Positions 1 to 11,774 are shown, counted from the stretch's first letter. The stretch: 64,000 bases of DNA from Xenoacremonium recifei (GCA_012184525.1 WOFQ01000078.1:30520-94519); one strand, 5' to 3'. Translations and numbers: made by a program. Notes: a model not told the origin generated them from the letters alone.

Positions 1-1
1 T

Positions 2-823
2 TCCATGGATCTTCAAACCACTTCAGCAAAGTCTCTTCAAGAGCTTTGGACATGCCACCCGGAGTACTCGCCAATACCGCCATCTTTGCCTTCAGAATTC
101 CCACAATGCACCTGCAAACTGTTCGCCCTGCCCGTGGCTGAGATTGAAGCGATCAAGCGCAAAATGGCGGACCTCGTTCCCGACGCACCAACAACCAATG
201 TTTTGGTATGTGCACTGGTCTGGTGCGCAATCACAAAAGCACGAATGAAGCGCAATCCCGATCTAGCGAAAGAAGCCAGTCGCTTGGTAACTGCTGTCGA
301 TGGCCGACGCCGCATCAACAAGGATCTGTCAAGCCATGAGAATCCATTTCTGGCGAATCTGGTCTTTTACGCGATGGCCATAGCACCAGCCCATTCTTTA
401 AATATCTCCTCGGATCTAATCTCTGCAAAGACACTAGCAGATATTTGCAAGATCATTTCCAACTCACAGTCGTCAAAGAAGATTGATTCCAACTATGTCG
501 CTGATGTCTATAGCTTGGTAGAGGGAGTTCGGGATTATAGACAGGTGCATGTTGGGTGGGATCTCTTCAATTCAAGAGACCTGACAATCACAAGTTGGGC
601 CAATCTCGACTTTTATCAAATGGACTTTGGCTTGGACCTACGGACGCCAGATCACATCAGAGGGCCCTATGCTGCAGCCGATGGTGTTGGATTGATCCTT
701 CCCAGAAAACGGGCCTCTGCAGCAGTTGACCCATCTGAGGAAGAGGTGGAAATCATGATCATGTTGCGGTCTGATGACATGGAAGAACTGGAACAGAATT
801 GGTACTTTCGTCGCAAGGATTAG
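2..823 (+). CDS. BAHD-type acyltransferase, C-terminal part
   Basis: The C-terminal half of an acyl-CoA-dependent acyltransferase of the BAHD / trichothecene 3-O-acetyltransferase type; the 5' part lies outside the window. The open frame runs from the window edge with no need for an intron. About 205 residues in, the segment SWANLDFYQMDFGLD matches the family's conserved SW..LxFYxxDFGWG block, and the protein ends with the usual GLILPRKR-type strand and a short tail. The HxxxD catalytic motif is expected upstream and cannot be seen. The second W/G of DFGWG is replaced (DFGLD). The first Met at position 5 is unlikely to be the true start because family members are about 450-500 residues. Such enzymes acylate alcohols or amines in secondary metabolism or detoxification; the substrate is not predictable. 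Confidence 0.75.
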   Translation, partial: SMDLQTTSAKSLQELWTCHPEYSPIPPSLPSEFPQCTCKLFALPVAEIEAIKRKMADLVPDAPTTNVLVCALVWCAITKARMKRNPDLAKEASRLVTAVDGRRRINKDLSSHENPFLANLVFYAMAIAPAHSLNISSDLISAKTLADICKIISNSQSSKKIDSNYVADVYSLVEGVRDYRQVHVGWDLFNSRDLTITSWANLDFYQMDFGLDLRTPDHIRGPYAAADGVGLILPRKRASAAVDPSEEEVEIMIMLRSDDMEELEQNWYFRRKD

Positions 824-1145
824 TCTATGTGAGCCAGACCAACCATGCAGCCCAGTCTTGAAAATATAAGGAAGAGTTTGTTCTAATGAAACAAATAGGT
901 GCCAAGTAGTCCAACGTTGTACTCTTGCAACTTTGCTTCTGCCTGTCTATGTCAATGTCATAATTAGCCGCAGGAATACCAATGTGCGGGTTAAGGCATT
1001 TTTTGCCTTGATTCATGCTGACTGCTATCTTGCATCTTGCATAAACTTACCCACGTTAAGTAGTTGTATTATGATTAAATACGGTATAATAGACATTGAG
1101 CAATAAGTAGAATTGATTGAGCCGTATTTTTATACAGTCAAAGAT
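824..1145. other. Intergenic, convergent 3' ends
   Basis: Sequence between the ends of the acyltransferase and the minus-strand regulator. It is AT-rich toward 1030-1140. I see no gene or clear regulatory site. Confidence 0.6.
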
Positions 1146-3546
1146 CTACATGTCTGTGTTAATACTGAATATGTTTGTCGATGCCGGTTGTCCATTTAAC
1201 CATCCCTCCAAGATAGAATCCAAGTCATAACAATCCCAATCATGCATAGAGTCGCCTCTTGACATATCAAAGGGTGATTGTTCTGGAAGAAAAGCCGACC
1301 AGTCCAACCTGGTCTGGTCTGCCGTGCGCGCAAGGCTAAGTGAATCCGTTTGTTGATTGTAGTTGCCTCGAAAAGACGTTCTTGACTCCGCCATCTGCCG
1401 TGCTAAGCGCGCAAATGCAGCGCAAACTTGGTGCAGTCGCTCAGAACTTTTAGAAACCTTGCGGACCAACTCTAGTTTCTGGACCACTTGCTCCAGGAGT
1501 CTCACGTCATCGAGACTGACGGCCCCAATAGAATGAAGAAAAATGACGATGAATGGTGTGAAAGACGAGTTATGAAGAACCCTATTGACATGAGCCATTG
1601 TCACATCGACGACAAATCTCGCAGGCAGGAACTTACCAATTGGAAAAGTCCGCATCCGATAACTCATCGGTCATTTGATAACCAGCAAAGCAGTGCAGGA
1701 GGCTTTCTAGACTCATTCGTGCAGCTTGAAAACATTCTTCTGTGATGTCCCCTCCAGATCTCGTGACAGAAGCTCGTAACAAGCACGTTAACGTGGAGTA
1801 ATACATAAGATCCCAGTGTCTCCTCGACAGACTGAATATTTGGGGGTAGTTCACTTTGTCGAAATCAATCTACATGGTCTATTTTTAGTTATGCGATATA
1901 AGAGGTGATAGCTATCCTGTCACTTACCTGACCCAAGTCTGCGTGCCATTGTCGCAAAATAGGAGCGATGTCTTTAATCTGCCGCGTTCGCTCCTCCAAA
2001 GCTAATTTCGAACCGGTAGCTGAATACAGACTGTCATATATCTGACCTTGCAACTTCGCCAGTCGGATGGCCAAGTGAAACCACTGATCCCAGGGTCGGC
2101 AAGCTTGATCTGTCGAAAGTGCGGGATACTGCGCATCAATATCATGGTCTTGGAGACTAGATCCACGGCCCAAAAGTAAAGAAAAGCCTTTGTCATAAAC
2201 ATATAATGTCCAGAATACACGACGTTGTATATCTGAGTGCCGGTCTGGATTATTTCGGTATGTGCATTCGCGATGATACCCTAGTATCTGACAATGGCTC
2301 GCTGCGGCAGAGATAAGGCTACATGCCAAGGTAGGTTTTGATTCGTTCTGCGCCTTGATAATCTGAAACCGTGAAGTAAGAATTGTGGAAATCCCGAGAT
2401 TGGCAGAATGTCAACTCACCCCTAATGTCAAAGAGAACACATTATGAAAACTCGGGATTGCAAGGATCTCATATGTTTCTACGCCGAGCTTGAAATTTTG
2501 CTCGGACAATGCGATACATGACGGTAGGTCGAAACTGTCGCTAATTGGGGCCTTCATCACGGCTACCTCTCTCAAAAGAATGTAAAGAAGGCCATACATG
2601 CTTGTGACTTCACCTAGAGACACCGGGTCTGTAGGAAAGTATACCCTTTGACAGAGACTAACGATGAACGAAGCGTCATTGATGAGATAGCTGGACAAGA
2701 ATATTGCGCCTTGTGCTGTGTGAAGTTAGCACCACAAAAGACATGGATGAAATTTGATACTTGCTTTTTATCTTCTTCATTAAGGTGATGACAAGGGCGA
2801 GTGAAACAGGGACCATTGGCTGCACGGTCCGGGAAGTTGAACTGGGACTCAACTGATATTCTTCTAGGGAGCTCAAGGTCCGCGGCTGCTGAAGCAGGGC
2901 ATCGAGATGGGTAAATGAGTCCTGAATAGGCCCTTGGCTTTCGGGAGTTTCTGAGCTTGCAAACGATGTCGCAAGTTCGGTTGCTTCAGCCGAGAAATTC
3001 ATGAAAGAAGAATTGCCCTCGTACAAGTTTCTCCTGTCATCCAGAGAAGCAACGGCCGGTTCATGCATAGCAGAAGGATTAGGCGACGCTGAAGAAACGA
3101 CGGGCTCGGAGACAGTTTTGCGCAAGAGAGCATCCTCAACCGCATGAAGACGTTCTTTCAAGCGTTTAACTTCATCCTCTCTTTGACAGTCAGTGTTTTT
3201 CGTGCTTCTCGGCTGCTCCACCTACAATGTTGTTGTACTACCCGTGTTTGGGTTGCGCCGTGATGCGACGGATGCACCGGGTTGTTGACACGTGATTCCA
3301 GCTGTTCTGCAATTTGCACATGGGTTGGAACGATCACACTTAATCTTTAAGCAGACATCTAGCTGAGCACTTAACCTGTAGTGAGTAGCATGAAAGAACT
3401 CACCTTCCGTACTTTGCAGGCTTCGCACTACGTGAGAAACGTCAACTAAAGCATCTTGTGGCAATAGAAAAAGGGTGAACTCGTACCGCTCGTGGAATTG
3501 TTGCGAGCCGCTGGCGGCGGGCCAAAATCGTCTCGTCTCCTGCCAT
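1146..3546 (-). CDS. Zn2Cys6 transcription factor with microexon
   Basis: A fungal binuclear zinc-cluster regulator spread over about seven exons. Exon 1 (ATG at 3546) encodes a basic arm ending IPRA. A 24-base microexon (3404-3427) encodes CEACKVRK, and the next exon starts at 3344 with IKCDRSNPCANC, followed by a final Cys. Joined, they give the canonical C-x2-C-x6-C-x5-C-x2-C-x6-C cluster. Both flanking introns (3428-3486 and 3345-3403) are 59 bases with GT..AG ends. A short leucine/charged coiled coil (DEVKRLKERLHAVEDALL) near 3140-3190 is the expected dimerisation element; its splice junction with the zinc exon is uncertain. Downstream exons carry the fungal-specific middle homology region (for example RRVFWTLYVYDKGFSLLLGR near 2200). 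The stop is at 1146. Its targets are unknown; the acyltransferase and the permease are its neighbours. Confidence 0.85.
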
Positions 3547-3956
3547 GGCTAGATTCGTGCGTCACGTCTATCTTGTCAAGTTATCGTGGTAGTCAAGAAG
3601 ATGACGTTTACGGGGGTGTCATTTAGACTCCGAAGGCCCGCGGGCCCGCGGACTCCGAGAATCCGGGTCCTCTTTGCGGGTCTTTTAGACGCGTTCACTA
3701 ACGGACTTCATTCCTCGGAAATCGGGATAACAATGATCACGAGAGAAGATCATCAGACAACGACAACGGCATTTCATTAAACATCGAGGGGGAATTTTGT
3801 TTGATTATCCCAAAAAGTGCTACATATTCTATGATACGTTTCTTTGAATTCAAGACGCGAGAAAAGCACAGATGGCTGCACCAATGTTACCAATTCCCAA
3901 AGGCAACAAAACCATTCCGTCTTTCAAAACTCTTGCATCCTGTTTTCAAGTACTAG
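3547..3956. other. Intergenic region
   Basis: Upstream of the Zn2Cys6 regulator and downstream of the permease. It contains a GC-rich inverted stretch, GCCCGCGGGCCCGCGG, near 3637-3652. The short open frame at 3586-3780 shows no recognisable family, so no gene is called. Confidence 0.5.
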
Positions 3957-5713
3957 TTAAGGGCTTGCCTCATCTATAATAAACATCTGGTTGAAAGTCG
4001 GACCAGGATAATGCTTTCTGGCATGAATGAGCCACCAAAGAGATGTGATAAACACGACCCCGGAGAAAATCACACAGTTATAATTCATCGTCGTAGCGTC
4101 AAATGGCAGCGCCAGAGCTGTCGGAAAATTAGAACTAGAGCTTGATAGAGCTTCCACACAGAGTGAATACTTACGGAAGCAGAAAAAGACATCAAAGAAC
4201 AGAATAAATATTACGGCCATTCCATTAACAGCGAAGCCATATCTCCCCAAGGAAAACGGACCTCGGGTGAAGTGTTTGCGTCTTGAACCAAGGTTGCAGA
4301 TGAAGGGAATGGCGTACGATATTGTGCTGATAATGATGAACGATCCTGTCAAGTTGGTGAACCCTACCGAGCTGCCAATTGGGATAGCTCCAAGTCCTGA
4401 GGTAACAACAGCCACGAACAGCGTCGCCTCCACAGGGCAGCTCAAAGACTCGTTGACACGTCCAAATATGTGAGATAAGGGGACAGCGTTGTCCCGAGCT
4501 AAAGCCCAATATGTTCTGGAGTTGGTCAGAACCGTTCCGATGCAACAGCATAAGCTGGAAAGGAATATGATGAAGAGGAGGCCAAAAGTTGCTCCAGAGC
4601 TTTCGGTGGCCTGGCGGTAAATACCAGCCAACGGGAATGTGTTGACGCCGCTTTGCAGAACAGATATATCAGAAATCGCATAGCCCAATGCAATGGCAAA
4701 TGCGAGTCCAAATATCCCTCCGAGACCAATTTGTAGGAAGATTGCTTTGGGTAAATGGTTTCTGGGATCCTTGATCTCTTCAGCCATGTGTGTGATGGAG
4801 TCTGGAGTTCCGATGGTGAAAGCGCCGTTTAGAACGCCCACCAGAAACGCGACACCCCCATTCCAGCCCGTCACATTGTTTTCTGTGAAAGCACCCCAGA
4901 CAAAATGGTTCGATGCGTGATGTGACGGCATAGCCGCAATAACGATTATGGTGATCAGACCACCAGCAATTACCAGTACTAAGCCAAAATTCTGGGTGTA
5001 GGGGATCAGGCGATTTGCAAATATGATTGCGAAGGTGCTAAACCAAAGCACGCCCAAGTACGCCAGATAAACATGCCATGCAGCTGCTGAGTACCTAGGC
5101 AAGTAAGTTGCGTACAGTTGAACAGCGATATTAGCAGATATCTGAACCAGAGAGGCGAGGCCGAATAGCCAGCCATAGAAGTTGATCCATCCTGCGAAAA
5201 ATCCTGCTATGCGGCCCCATTTTGGGCCACCCGCGACTGTGGCCCAGTGATAGACACCTCCAGATGATGGAAATGAGGACGCCAGCTAGATTCATGTCAG
5301 GTGCGCTAGCTAAGATTCGACGAAGATGCGTACCTCTCCTAAACTCATACCAATAAAGGCGTAGTAGAATACCGCAACCACGAGCCCGTAGATGACTCCC
5401 GGCATACCACCATTGACTATGAGGCAAAGGAAATCAGCAACCTATACCTCCTTAGGAGTATTTTCGTTAACGAATGGGCGTCATTACGCAGAGAGACCGA
5501 GATGGAAGAACCAAGCACAACCCAGGCGTTATTGACGGTAACCGCAATGCCAGTGAGTCCAATCAGTCCGTATTGTCGACTCAGTTGGTCTTTGTGGCCC
5601 GATGCATTGAGCAATGGCCCGCTTGCTGGTAAGACGACGGCGGCCTGATTGACACTACCTTCTCGTAAAGTCATAGGATCGCCCTCTTTTGGGTTATTCT
5701 TTTCGGCGTCCAT
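3957..5713 (-). CDS. APC amino acid / GABA-choline type permease
   Basis: A 12-TM permease of the amino acid-polyamine-organocation superfamily, fungal GABA/choline (UGA4/HNM1-like) branch. The start at 5713 begins a polar cytosolic N terminus of about 50 residues, then the LSRQYGLIGLTGIAVTVNNAWVVLGSS first helix. Later exons carry YAFIGMSLGELASSFPSSGGVYHW (TM2-3), the conserved HMAEEIKDPRNHLPKAI loop and SRTYWALARDNAVPLS, and the protein ends FIIDEASP. Several short introns are needed (near 5420-5490, 5290-5335, 5095-5130, 4110-4170). The promoter 5714-6239 holds several HGATAR sites, consistent with AreA-type nitrogen control. An agmatinase-family gene lies 3 kb away, so a role in amine or GABA uptake is conceivable but inferred. 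Confidence 0.88.
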
Positions 5714-6239
5714 GATTGATAACTCTTGAGGTCAACAGGAAGCAGCGTTAGGAATTGGATTCGCCAGACCCAAAAGCCATGTTCTTAAGGTTGGGGGATT
5801 GATCAATGCCCAGAAAAGGAGCATGAGTTGTTACATCTCTTATAAGAAAGGGACAGATAAACCATACGAGTTGCCTCGCCATGACTTCGAGGACCCAAAC
5901 AAAATTTTCACCTATTAGATTGTACACCTCATAGAATTTCATAACAGATATCTATAACGCGAGACTGTGTGTTTCAGCCTCAGCCGATCCGTTGATAAGA
6001 AGCTGGGCGAGCTTCGCCTCCCTAACAGTTGATCAGCTTTGACGCAAGGATTCCAGAGGCTCTGCCCACACATAAATCTAGCTTCCACTATTGTGCATTA
6101 TCAAACATCCCTGAGAACTATAACTAATCTTATCAACTTAGACTAATCTGAAGATGGTGACAGTATCCGGTTTTCCGACTCCGCATTTACTTTATCAGTG
6201 GCTATGATACCATTTTAGGATGTTCAAACAGAGATTTTT
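5714..6239 (-). promoter_or_regulatory. Permease promoter with GATA sites
   Basis: Upstream region of the APC permease, also the 3' side of the MATE gene. HGATAR-type sites, the consensus for AreA/NirA-class GATA factors, occur at 5855-5860, 5993-5998, 6130-6135 (reverse) and 6192-6197 (reverse). That is about four in 526 bases, against one or two expected by chance. Functional use is inference. Confidence 0.4.
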
Positions 6240-7745
6240 CTAAACGTCACAGTATTCATCCATGGATGAGGTACCCAGACCTCCATCTCGTAGTCTTTCC
6301 GCGGCTTTTTGAACCTCCGCCTGCCAATTGCACATGCCGACGATGGCCCATTCTAGGACACCAACGAAAAAGAGAGCAACGCATTGCCCCATCCACAGCC
6401 CAGATAACCCCCATCCATGAAAGGCAAGATAAACGCCACCGGGCAAGGCGCCCCCGTAATAGCTGATGCAGTTCACTACTGCACCAATCCACTGACGACC
6501 CATGCCTCTCAGCGCTCCTCCGCAGCTTCCGTTCAGACCATCCGCTATCTGGAACAAAGCAACATAAGGCATGACCTTGGCAACGAGCCTAACAACGTCC
6601 TCGTCGTCATTGAACAAGCGACCAATTCCATTCCTTGTCGACATTAGGACAGTGAGGATTACGCTTCCGAAGATGACGGACAAGATAGCGGCACTATGCG
6701 CCGAGCGTCTGGCGCCAATTGGGTCCTGGGCGCCCAGCAAGTTGCCAAGCCGTGACGACTCCGCGACTCCAAGACCAAAAGGGATGGTATTGATGATTTG
6801 ATCTGCCGTCATGATTACAGATTGAGCGGCCAATGAGATAGTTCCCAGACGCCCTGCTGCCAGAGCAACAATCTCAAATGCCCACCACTCTGTGCCGACA
6901 TGGATAACGCCGAGGAAGGCAAGCCTTGCGAATGGCAAGAGGTGTGAAAGCGCGAGTCGTGGTGCTAGGCCGCTCCAACATTCCTTGCCCTGGATAAAGG
7001 CAGCATAGGCCACGAGAAGGAGGAAAGAGATCCAGTAGGAGATGCCAGTTGCCAAAGGAGCACCGTCGATACCAAGGCCGAGGGGATAAATGAAGAGATA
7101 GTTAAGCAGAGCGTTGAGTGGAGATGAAATCATCAGGGCATATGTGCCAGGCCGATAGATGCCCTGCGCTTGAAGATATTTCTTCATACACTCAAACCAA
7201 ACATATCCCAAGCCACCGGGAGCCAGCAGTTTAAGGAATCGAGAACTTTGGGTACAGATGAATTCTTCTTGCCCCAAAGCTCTAAATATGTGCTCAGAAA
7301 AGCACCAGATAACGACAACCACAGCATAAAAGGCAGTCAAAACAAAGAGCCCTCTCTGTAAAAGGATCCCTAAGTTCCCCTTGTCTTGGGAACTTGTGAA
7401 ACTGCTGGATGCAAGTGTGTCCAAAGCTGTTGTTCCTCCAAGTGCAATGAGCCAGGCTGTGGCCATCGCGAACATGTAGGAAAAGGCAGCAGTAGCTAGG
7501 GCTTCGGGTGAAATACGCCCTACTACCAAAATTGAGACAGTTTGTAAGCTGTTCTGCAGCATGTATGCCAAGATGACTGGTATAGATGCCTTTGCCAAGA
7601 ACCACAACTCGTCAAGCCATTCGGATCGCAGTCGGTATTTGGCAATTCGAGAAACTGGTATTTGGCGCAATAGCGGCGTTGTCTCGTCTGATGGGGAGTT
7701 TGTACCACATTGCTCCGGTGGTATGGAGTGAACTGAAGTAGTCAT
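6240..7745 (-). CDS. MATE family efflux transporter
   Basis: An intronless 501-residue multidrug and toxic compound extrusion protein, full length for the family. After a polar N terminus with an SDETTPLL element, the first MatE half starts at about residue 50 (WFLAKASIPVILAYMLQNSLQTVSILVVGRI). The second half starts near residue 280 and contains AAQSVIMTADQIINTIPFGLGVAESSRLGNLLG, typical of helix 8, and DGLNGSCGGALRGMGRQWIGA, typical of helix 10. About twelve membrane helices are visible. It should export organic cations or metabolites in exchange for protons at the plasma or vacuolar membrane. It diverges from the agmatinase-family gene across a 737-base promoter, suggesting but not proving co-regulation. 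Confidence 0.95.
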   Translation of the reverse strand: MTTSVHSIPPEQCGTNSPSDETTPLLRQIPVSRIAKYRLRSEWLDELWFLAKASIPVILAYMLQNSLQTVSILVVGRISPEALATAAFSYMFAMATAWLIALGGTTALDTLASSSFTSSQDKGNLGILLQRGLFVLTAFYAVVVVIWCFSEHIFRALGQEEFICTQSSRFLKLLAPGGLGYVWFECMKKYLQAQGIYRPGTYALMISSPLNALLNYLFIYPLGLGIDGAPLATGISYWISFLLLVAYAAFIQGKECWSGLAPRLALSHLLPFARLAFLGVIHVGTEWWAFEIVALAAGRLGTISLAAQSVIMTADQIINTIPFGLGVAESSRLGNLLGAQDPIGARRSAHSAAILSVIFGSVILTVLMSTRNGIGRLFNDDEDVVRLVAKVMPYVALFQIADGLNGSCGGALRGMGRQWIGAVVNCISYYGGALPGGVYLAFHGWGLSGLWMGQCVALFFVGVLEWAIVGMCNWQAEVQKAAERLRDGGLGTSSMDEYCDV

Positions 7746-8482
7746 GGTGAAGTAAGCCTGAAGTCGATATGGCAGACTTGCAAAGACTCAGAGAGTGCAA
7801 TATCGCTTGATCCTCATACAGTGTACGAGGCTGCCCTTACTGCCAGCCACAGTCCGAAGTTTACGCAAGCAATTTATAGAGGATTTGTAGAACGTGGAGA
7901 TTTCTGGCCGAGCCCAAGGCAGTGATAATGGGTAATGTTGCCCTAGCGTATGCAGTCCGGCCAGATACGCCCTTGCAGCCGAATTCTGTTAGTCAAGAGT
8001 TATCATCACTGTATTCTGTAGTACGTGCGAATGAACTGGCACTTTTCTCCTTGATAAGGAACTTTTTGACTATTTCCAAAGGGTAATAAGCCTGCGTGCT
8101 TACTTCCCTGGTCCATGGATCAGCGTGATACCGCGCAATCGGTTTTCGGCAGAAAAGATACCACTCAAGCTAACGATACTCTATTCGGCAACTTAGCCAC
8201 AACGCGGGGTGACGTATCTCGACATCGATTCCGATGCACTTGTCGCCCTCATCGATAAGACCCTTTAACTGGATTTGGAAACTTTGCCACCGGGACACTC
8301 AGATATGTAGGCCCATTGGAGTTCACAGGGTCAATACAATGACATGCCTCAGGTGTTGTAGAACGTGCGAAGCCGGCTTTTTAGAAGGGCGATAGCATAA
8401 ATAAGGGGTGCCTTGCCTTTATGTTAATGTAAAAACTGTACTTTTTTTCAAACTTCTAGGAGTGCAGCGCGATCCACGCAAA
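7746..8482. promoter_or_regulatory. Divergent MATE/agmatinase promoter
   Basis: Shared upstream region of the MATE and ureohydrolase genes. HGATAR sites lie at 7923-7928, 8000-8005 (reverse), 8052-8057, 8253-8258 and 8390-8395, about five against roughly two expected. A TATA-like GCATAAATAAGG lies near 8395-8406, about 80 bases before the ureohydrolase start. AreA-type nitrogen control of the pair is inferred. Confidence 0.4.
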
Positions 8483-10011
8483 ATGATTTCGCAATCTGTC
8501 CTTGCTTTATGTTGGGCTGCTCTAGTAGCGGCGCATGGGTCTCACGACCAAACGCCTCTCTCTGGCCCCCACGAGTCCCTTTGGTACAACAAATTGCCTG
8601 GTGACGGTGGCACTCAGGTCAGTTTGCTACTTCTACAGACCAAGAAAGACATTCTCATCATACCTTACGGAAGGCCGATTCCGTCTTTTCCGGCATCTCA
8701 ACGTTTGGACGCTTGCCATATCAGCCGTGCCTCAGCCAGAAGGATGTCCAGTATGATATTGCATTCATTGGTATCTACCCCGCTATTCCTAACTCCCAAG
8801 TTTTTCTGGTTTTGACATACTGTTTAGGTGCTCCTTTCGACACAGGAACGTCGTATCGTCCCGGTGCCCGCTTCGGACCTTCCGGCATTCGTCAAGGCTC
8901 ACGAAGACTCAATCTTTAGTAAATTCTCTCTCATACCTCTCAAGCCTGGCGTACAATAACTTACAAGTATTTCTAGTGGAGGGTACAACGTTCCGCTTGC
9001 AACAAACCCATTCAACAGCTGGGCCACTGTCATGGACTGCGGAGACATTCCCGTTACTTCGTAAGACCACTTCACAAATACCCTGAGTATTGGAGCCAGC
9101 ACTGATTAAATGAAGATATGATAACACTTATGCCCTTCAACAAATTGAAGAAGGACACTACCACCTGCTATCTCGCCCTCCGGCTACGAATGCCCATAAG
9201 AAGGGTCCAGCCAAGAGAGGGCACACTCTGCCTCGGCTCATCACCCTCGGAGGTGATCATACAATCACACTGCCCCTTCTTCGGTCCATCAACCGTGCAT
9301 ACGGGCCCGTAAGCGTTATCCATTTCGATAGCCACCTCGACACTTGTGAGATAATTTCGTCGGAGAAAGTCGACTACTTGATCTAATCTCCTTTATAGGG
9401 AAACCCAAGGTCTTCGGAGGATCCCCGTCCGAGGTAGCTAGCATCAACCACGGTACATATTTCTATCATGCTTCGATGGAAGGCCTGCTCGCCAATGATA
9501 CCAACATCCACGCTGGTATTAGAACCACACTGAGCGGGCCAAGTGATTACGATAACGACGGATACTGTGGTTTTGAGATTGTTGAGGCCCGAGAAATCGA
9601 TACAATCGGCACCGATGGCATTATTCAGCGCATCCTCAATCGTGTAGGCACCACGAACCCAGTTTATCTCTCAATCGATATCGACACCCTGGACCCTGCC
9701 TTCGCCCCAGCAACAGGAACACCAGAGACTGGAGGTTGGTCAACAAGAGAACTACGAACAATTATTCGAGGCCTGGAAGATCTTAATCTCATTGCTGCAG
9801 ATATTGTTGAAGTTGCAGTAAGTGTCTCGCCCAGCACGATCTTCACATTAGCAATTACTAATAACATCACGTTTAGCCCGCATATGATACCAACGCTGAG
9901 CATACTACTATGGCTGCAGCGGATGTCTTGTACGAAGTGATGAGTATCATGGTCAAGAAGGGTCCTCTCAGCAACATGATTGAGCAAGAGGAGGACGTCA
10001 ATGATCTTTAA
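8483..10011 (+). CDS. Secreted agmatinase/arginase-family ureohydrolase
   Basis: A ureohydrolase of the agmatinase branch (agmatine or guanidino compound to urea plus amine), Mn-dependent. The ATG at 8483 gives a signal peptide (MISQSVLALCWAALVAAHG), so secretion or vacuolar targeting is expected; such leaders occur in fungal agmatinase homologues. Exons must be joined across about six short introns: SGISTFG-type block near 8690, APFDTGTSYRPGARFGPSGIR at 8830-8893, GGYNVPLATNPF after 8978, GGDHTI near 9250, HFDSHLDTW near 9323-9350, and SIDIDTLDPAFAPATGTPETGG near 9670-9740. The metal motifs GGDHT, DxHxD and SxDxDxxDP are all present (DSHLD instead of the usual DAHxD). It ends with PAYDTNAEHTT and a stop at 10009-10011. 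All key residues look intact. Confidence 0.9.
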
Positions 10012-10134
10012 AGCACTGGAGAACATGGACTAAGTTCACGATCAACATGGTCATCGAAGAAATTTTGATTTCCATCTGTCTGCAACCCGGGCACCACCTC
10101 AGAAAAGTATAATGTTATACTTCAGTTCATCTAT

Positions 10135-11774
10135 TCAATTTTTGTTAATTATGAGATCTTCAAATGAACGTGTAGATGCCAACTCACTCAATAATTGTCC
10201 TGCGCATAGATTACCATCCACGTCTCCATATTCCCTTCGAAGTTTCCATATATCTTCGAGCGCTTGACGGACAATCCGCACATGAAGCGAGCCAAGACAC
10301 GACTCGAGCTTTTGGACTTTATCAAGTACGAAGTCTTGTTGGGCACTGCCGAAGGCCTCACATCCAATGGTGAAGAGCGGCATCGCCATCGCGACCCACG
10401 TATTGCAAGGCTGGCCTTGTGTCATATTATTGACCATCTCGTGAATCACCTGGACAGCGGACTGTATATGCTCGGACGCAGAAGGCATATGGTATAGCTT
10501 TTGATACAAGTGTATCAATGTCGCATGCTGGAATATCCTGTGACAAAGAGTAAATTCGCGACCAGACTCGGGCGAAAGCGTTGATATGGCGATATCCGGC
10601 GGCTGTTTAGCATCTCGATTGATCATCCCTTTGACTTTGCCCAGAAGAATATCTGCTTCGAAGCGCATGTCTGGCCTAGGATCCCCTTCCTGATTAGAAA
10701 TCCGATTTATCTGTTGTAAAACGTCCAGCAGCTCCTCACTATATCCTAGGAAACCATCTATTTTCGGGCTTGGTGCTGCGTCGAAATCAAGCAAGAAAGT
10801 CCGATCTTTTGTCAAGGTCAATTGGTCAGGGAGGGATAGTGATGGTAGGCCGGGTAGATATGGCAGCGTCTGTAGAGAAAGATATAAGAGATATAAATGC
10901 CTCATTGCTGATCGGGCAGCGTCTGGCTTCATGACAAACTGCTCGTAGGTCTGCCTGTTTCCAAGGATCGCTGCGAATCCTTGAAGATGAATGCGCCAAG
11001 ATGTCACGCCTTGTTGGGCAGCAAACACATCTGCGAGACACCATATCAGACACGTAGCTAGCAGCATCTCGTCCATAGCTCCCCTCTCCACTGCCGTCCG
11101 TAGAAGTGGCAAGCCAGATGACTGCAAGTGTTCCAATATCCGGAAGGTTTCGACGCCCTCAATGTCAGACAGACCTCTTGACATGTACCCAGCGGCAGAT
11201 AAAGCGAGACTGGCTGAGAGAAGATGGGGAGATTCCAACATTGCTGGAACCAGCTCCCGACACAGGTCTTCGTGAATCGATGGGTGGCATGATAGGGCCG
11301 CCAGGACATCTTTGGTGAAGTAATCGAGAAGCTTTCGATATCGTTGCGACAGGGGAACACCATTAGGCAAATATTGGGGTATCAGGGTAAAGGAAGCCGG
11401 TGTCCCCCCTTGTAGGTTATCGGTGCCATACACGAAGCCGCCATCATCTGCATCTATCAGTACTCACATTAGCTCAGGTCACATTCCACTCCGGTAGATT
11501 CAGGATGGTAGACAGGCATACATATTGGCTTGGCCAGGCTCTCTTGGGAGCTTAAGCATGTACCGAAGCACGACTTCTTGAACTTTCGGCCGCCCCAAAC
11601 AAGCTTCAATTTATAATGGCAATTCCTGCTGAAAGCTGTGCAGTTTCCACAAGTTGGTTTATTCTCGTCACACTTTCTCCGCCGTTTGCGGCATTCTTCG
11701 CATCCTTGTCGAGACCTCTTACCAGGCGTGCTAGTAAGAGATAAAGGATGACTTGTCACTGCGGTCTTTTCCAT
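10135..11774 (-). CDS. Zn2Cys6 transcription factor
   Basis: The ATG at 11774 begins MEKTAVTSHPLSL, then the zinc cluster RSRQGCEECRKRRRKCDENKPTCGNCTAFSRNC lies at about residues 20-50 with all six cysteines. An intron of about 70 bases near 11450-11520 (GTATGCC..CTGATAG) joins AKPIY to ADDGGFVYGTDNLQGG, and the long second exon runs to 10135. The C-terminal region is the Fungal_trans_2 type (LLDYFTKDVLAALSCHPSIHEDLCRELVPAMLESPHLLSASLALSAAGY), with a middle homology typical of arginine- or steroid-type regulators. It converges on the ureohydrolase, 124 bases from its stop, and could be its local regulator; that is inference. GATA-type sites precede it near 11949, 11965 and 11995. Confidence 0.9.

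Noticed and set aside
3331..3360. First cysteine of the zinc cluster seemed replaced by Leu when the intron was placed at CAG|CTAGAT.
   Set aside because: A 24-base microexon at 3404-3427 supplies CEAC and gives a perfect six-cysteine cluster with better splice sites.
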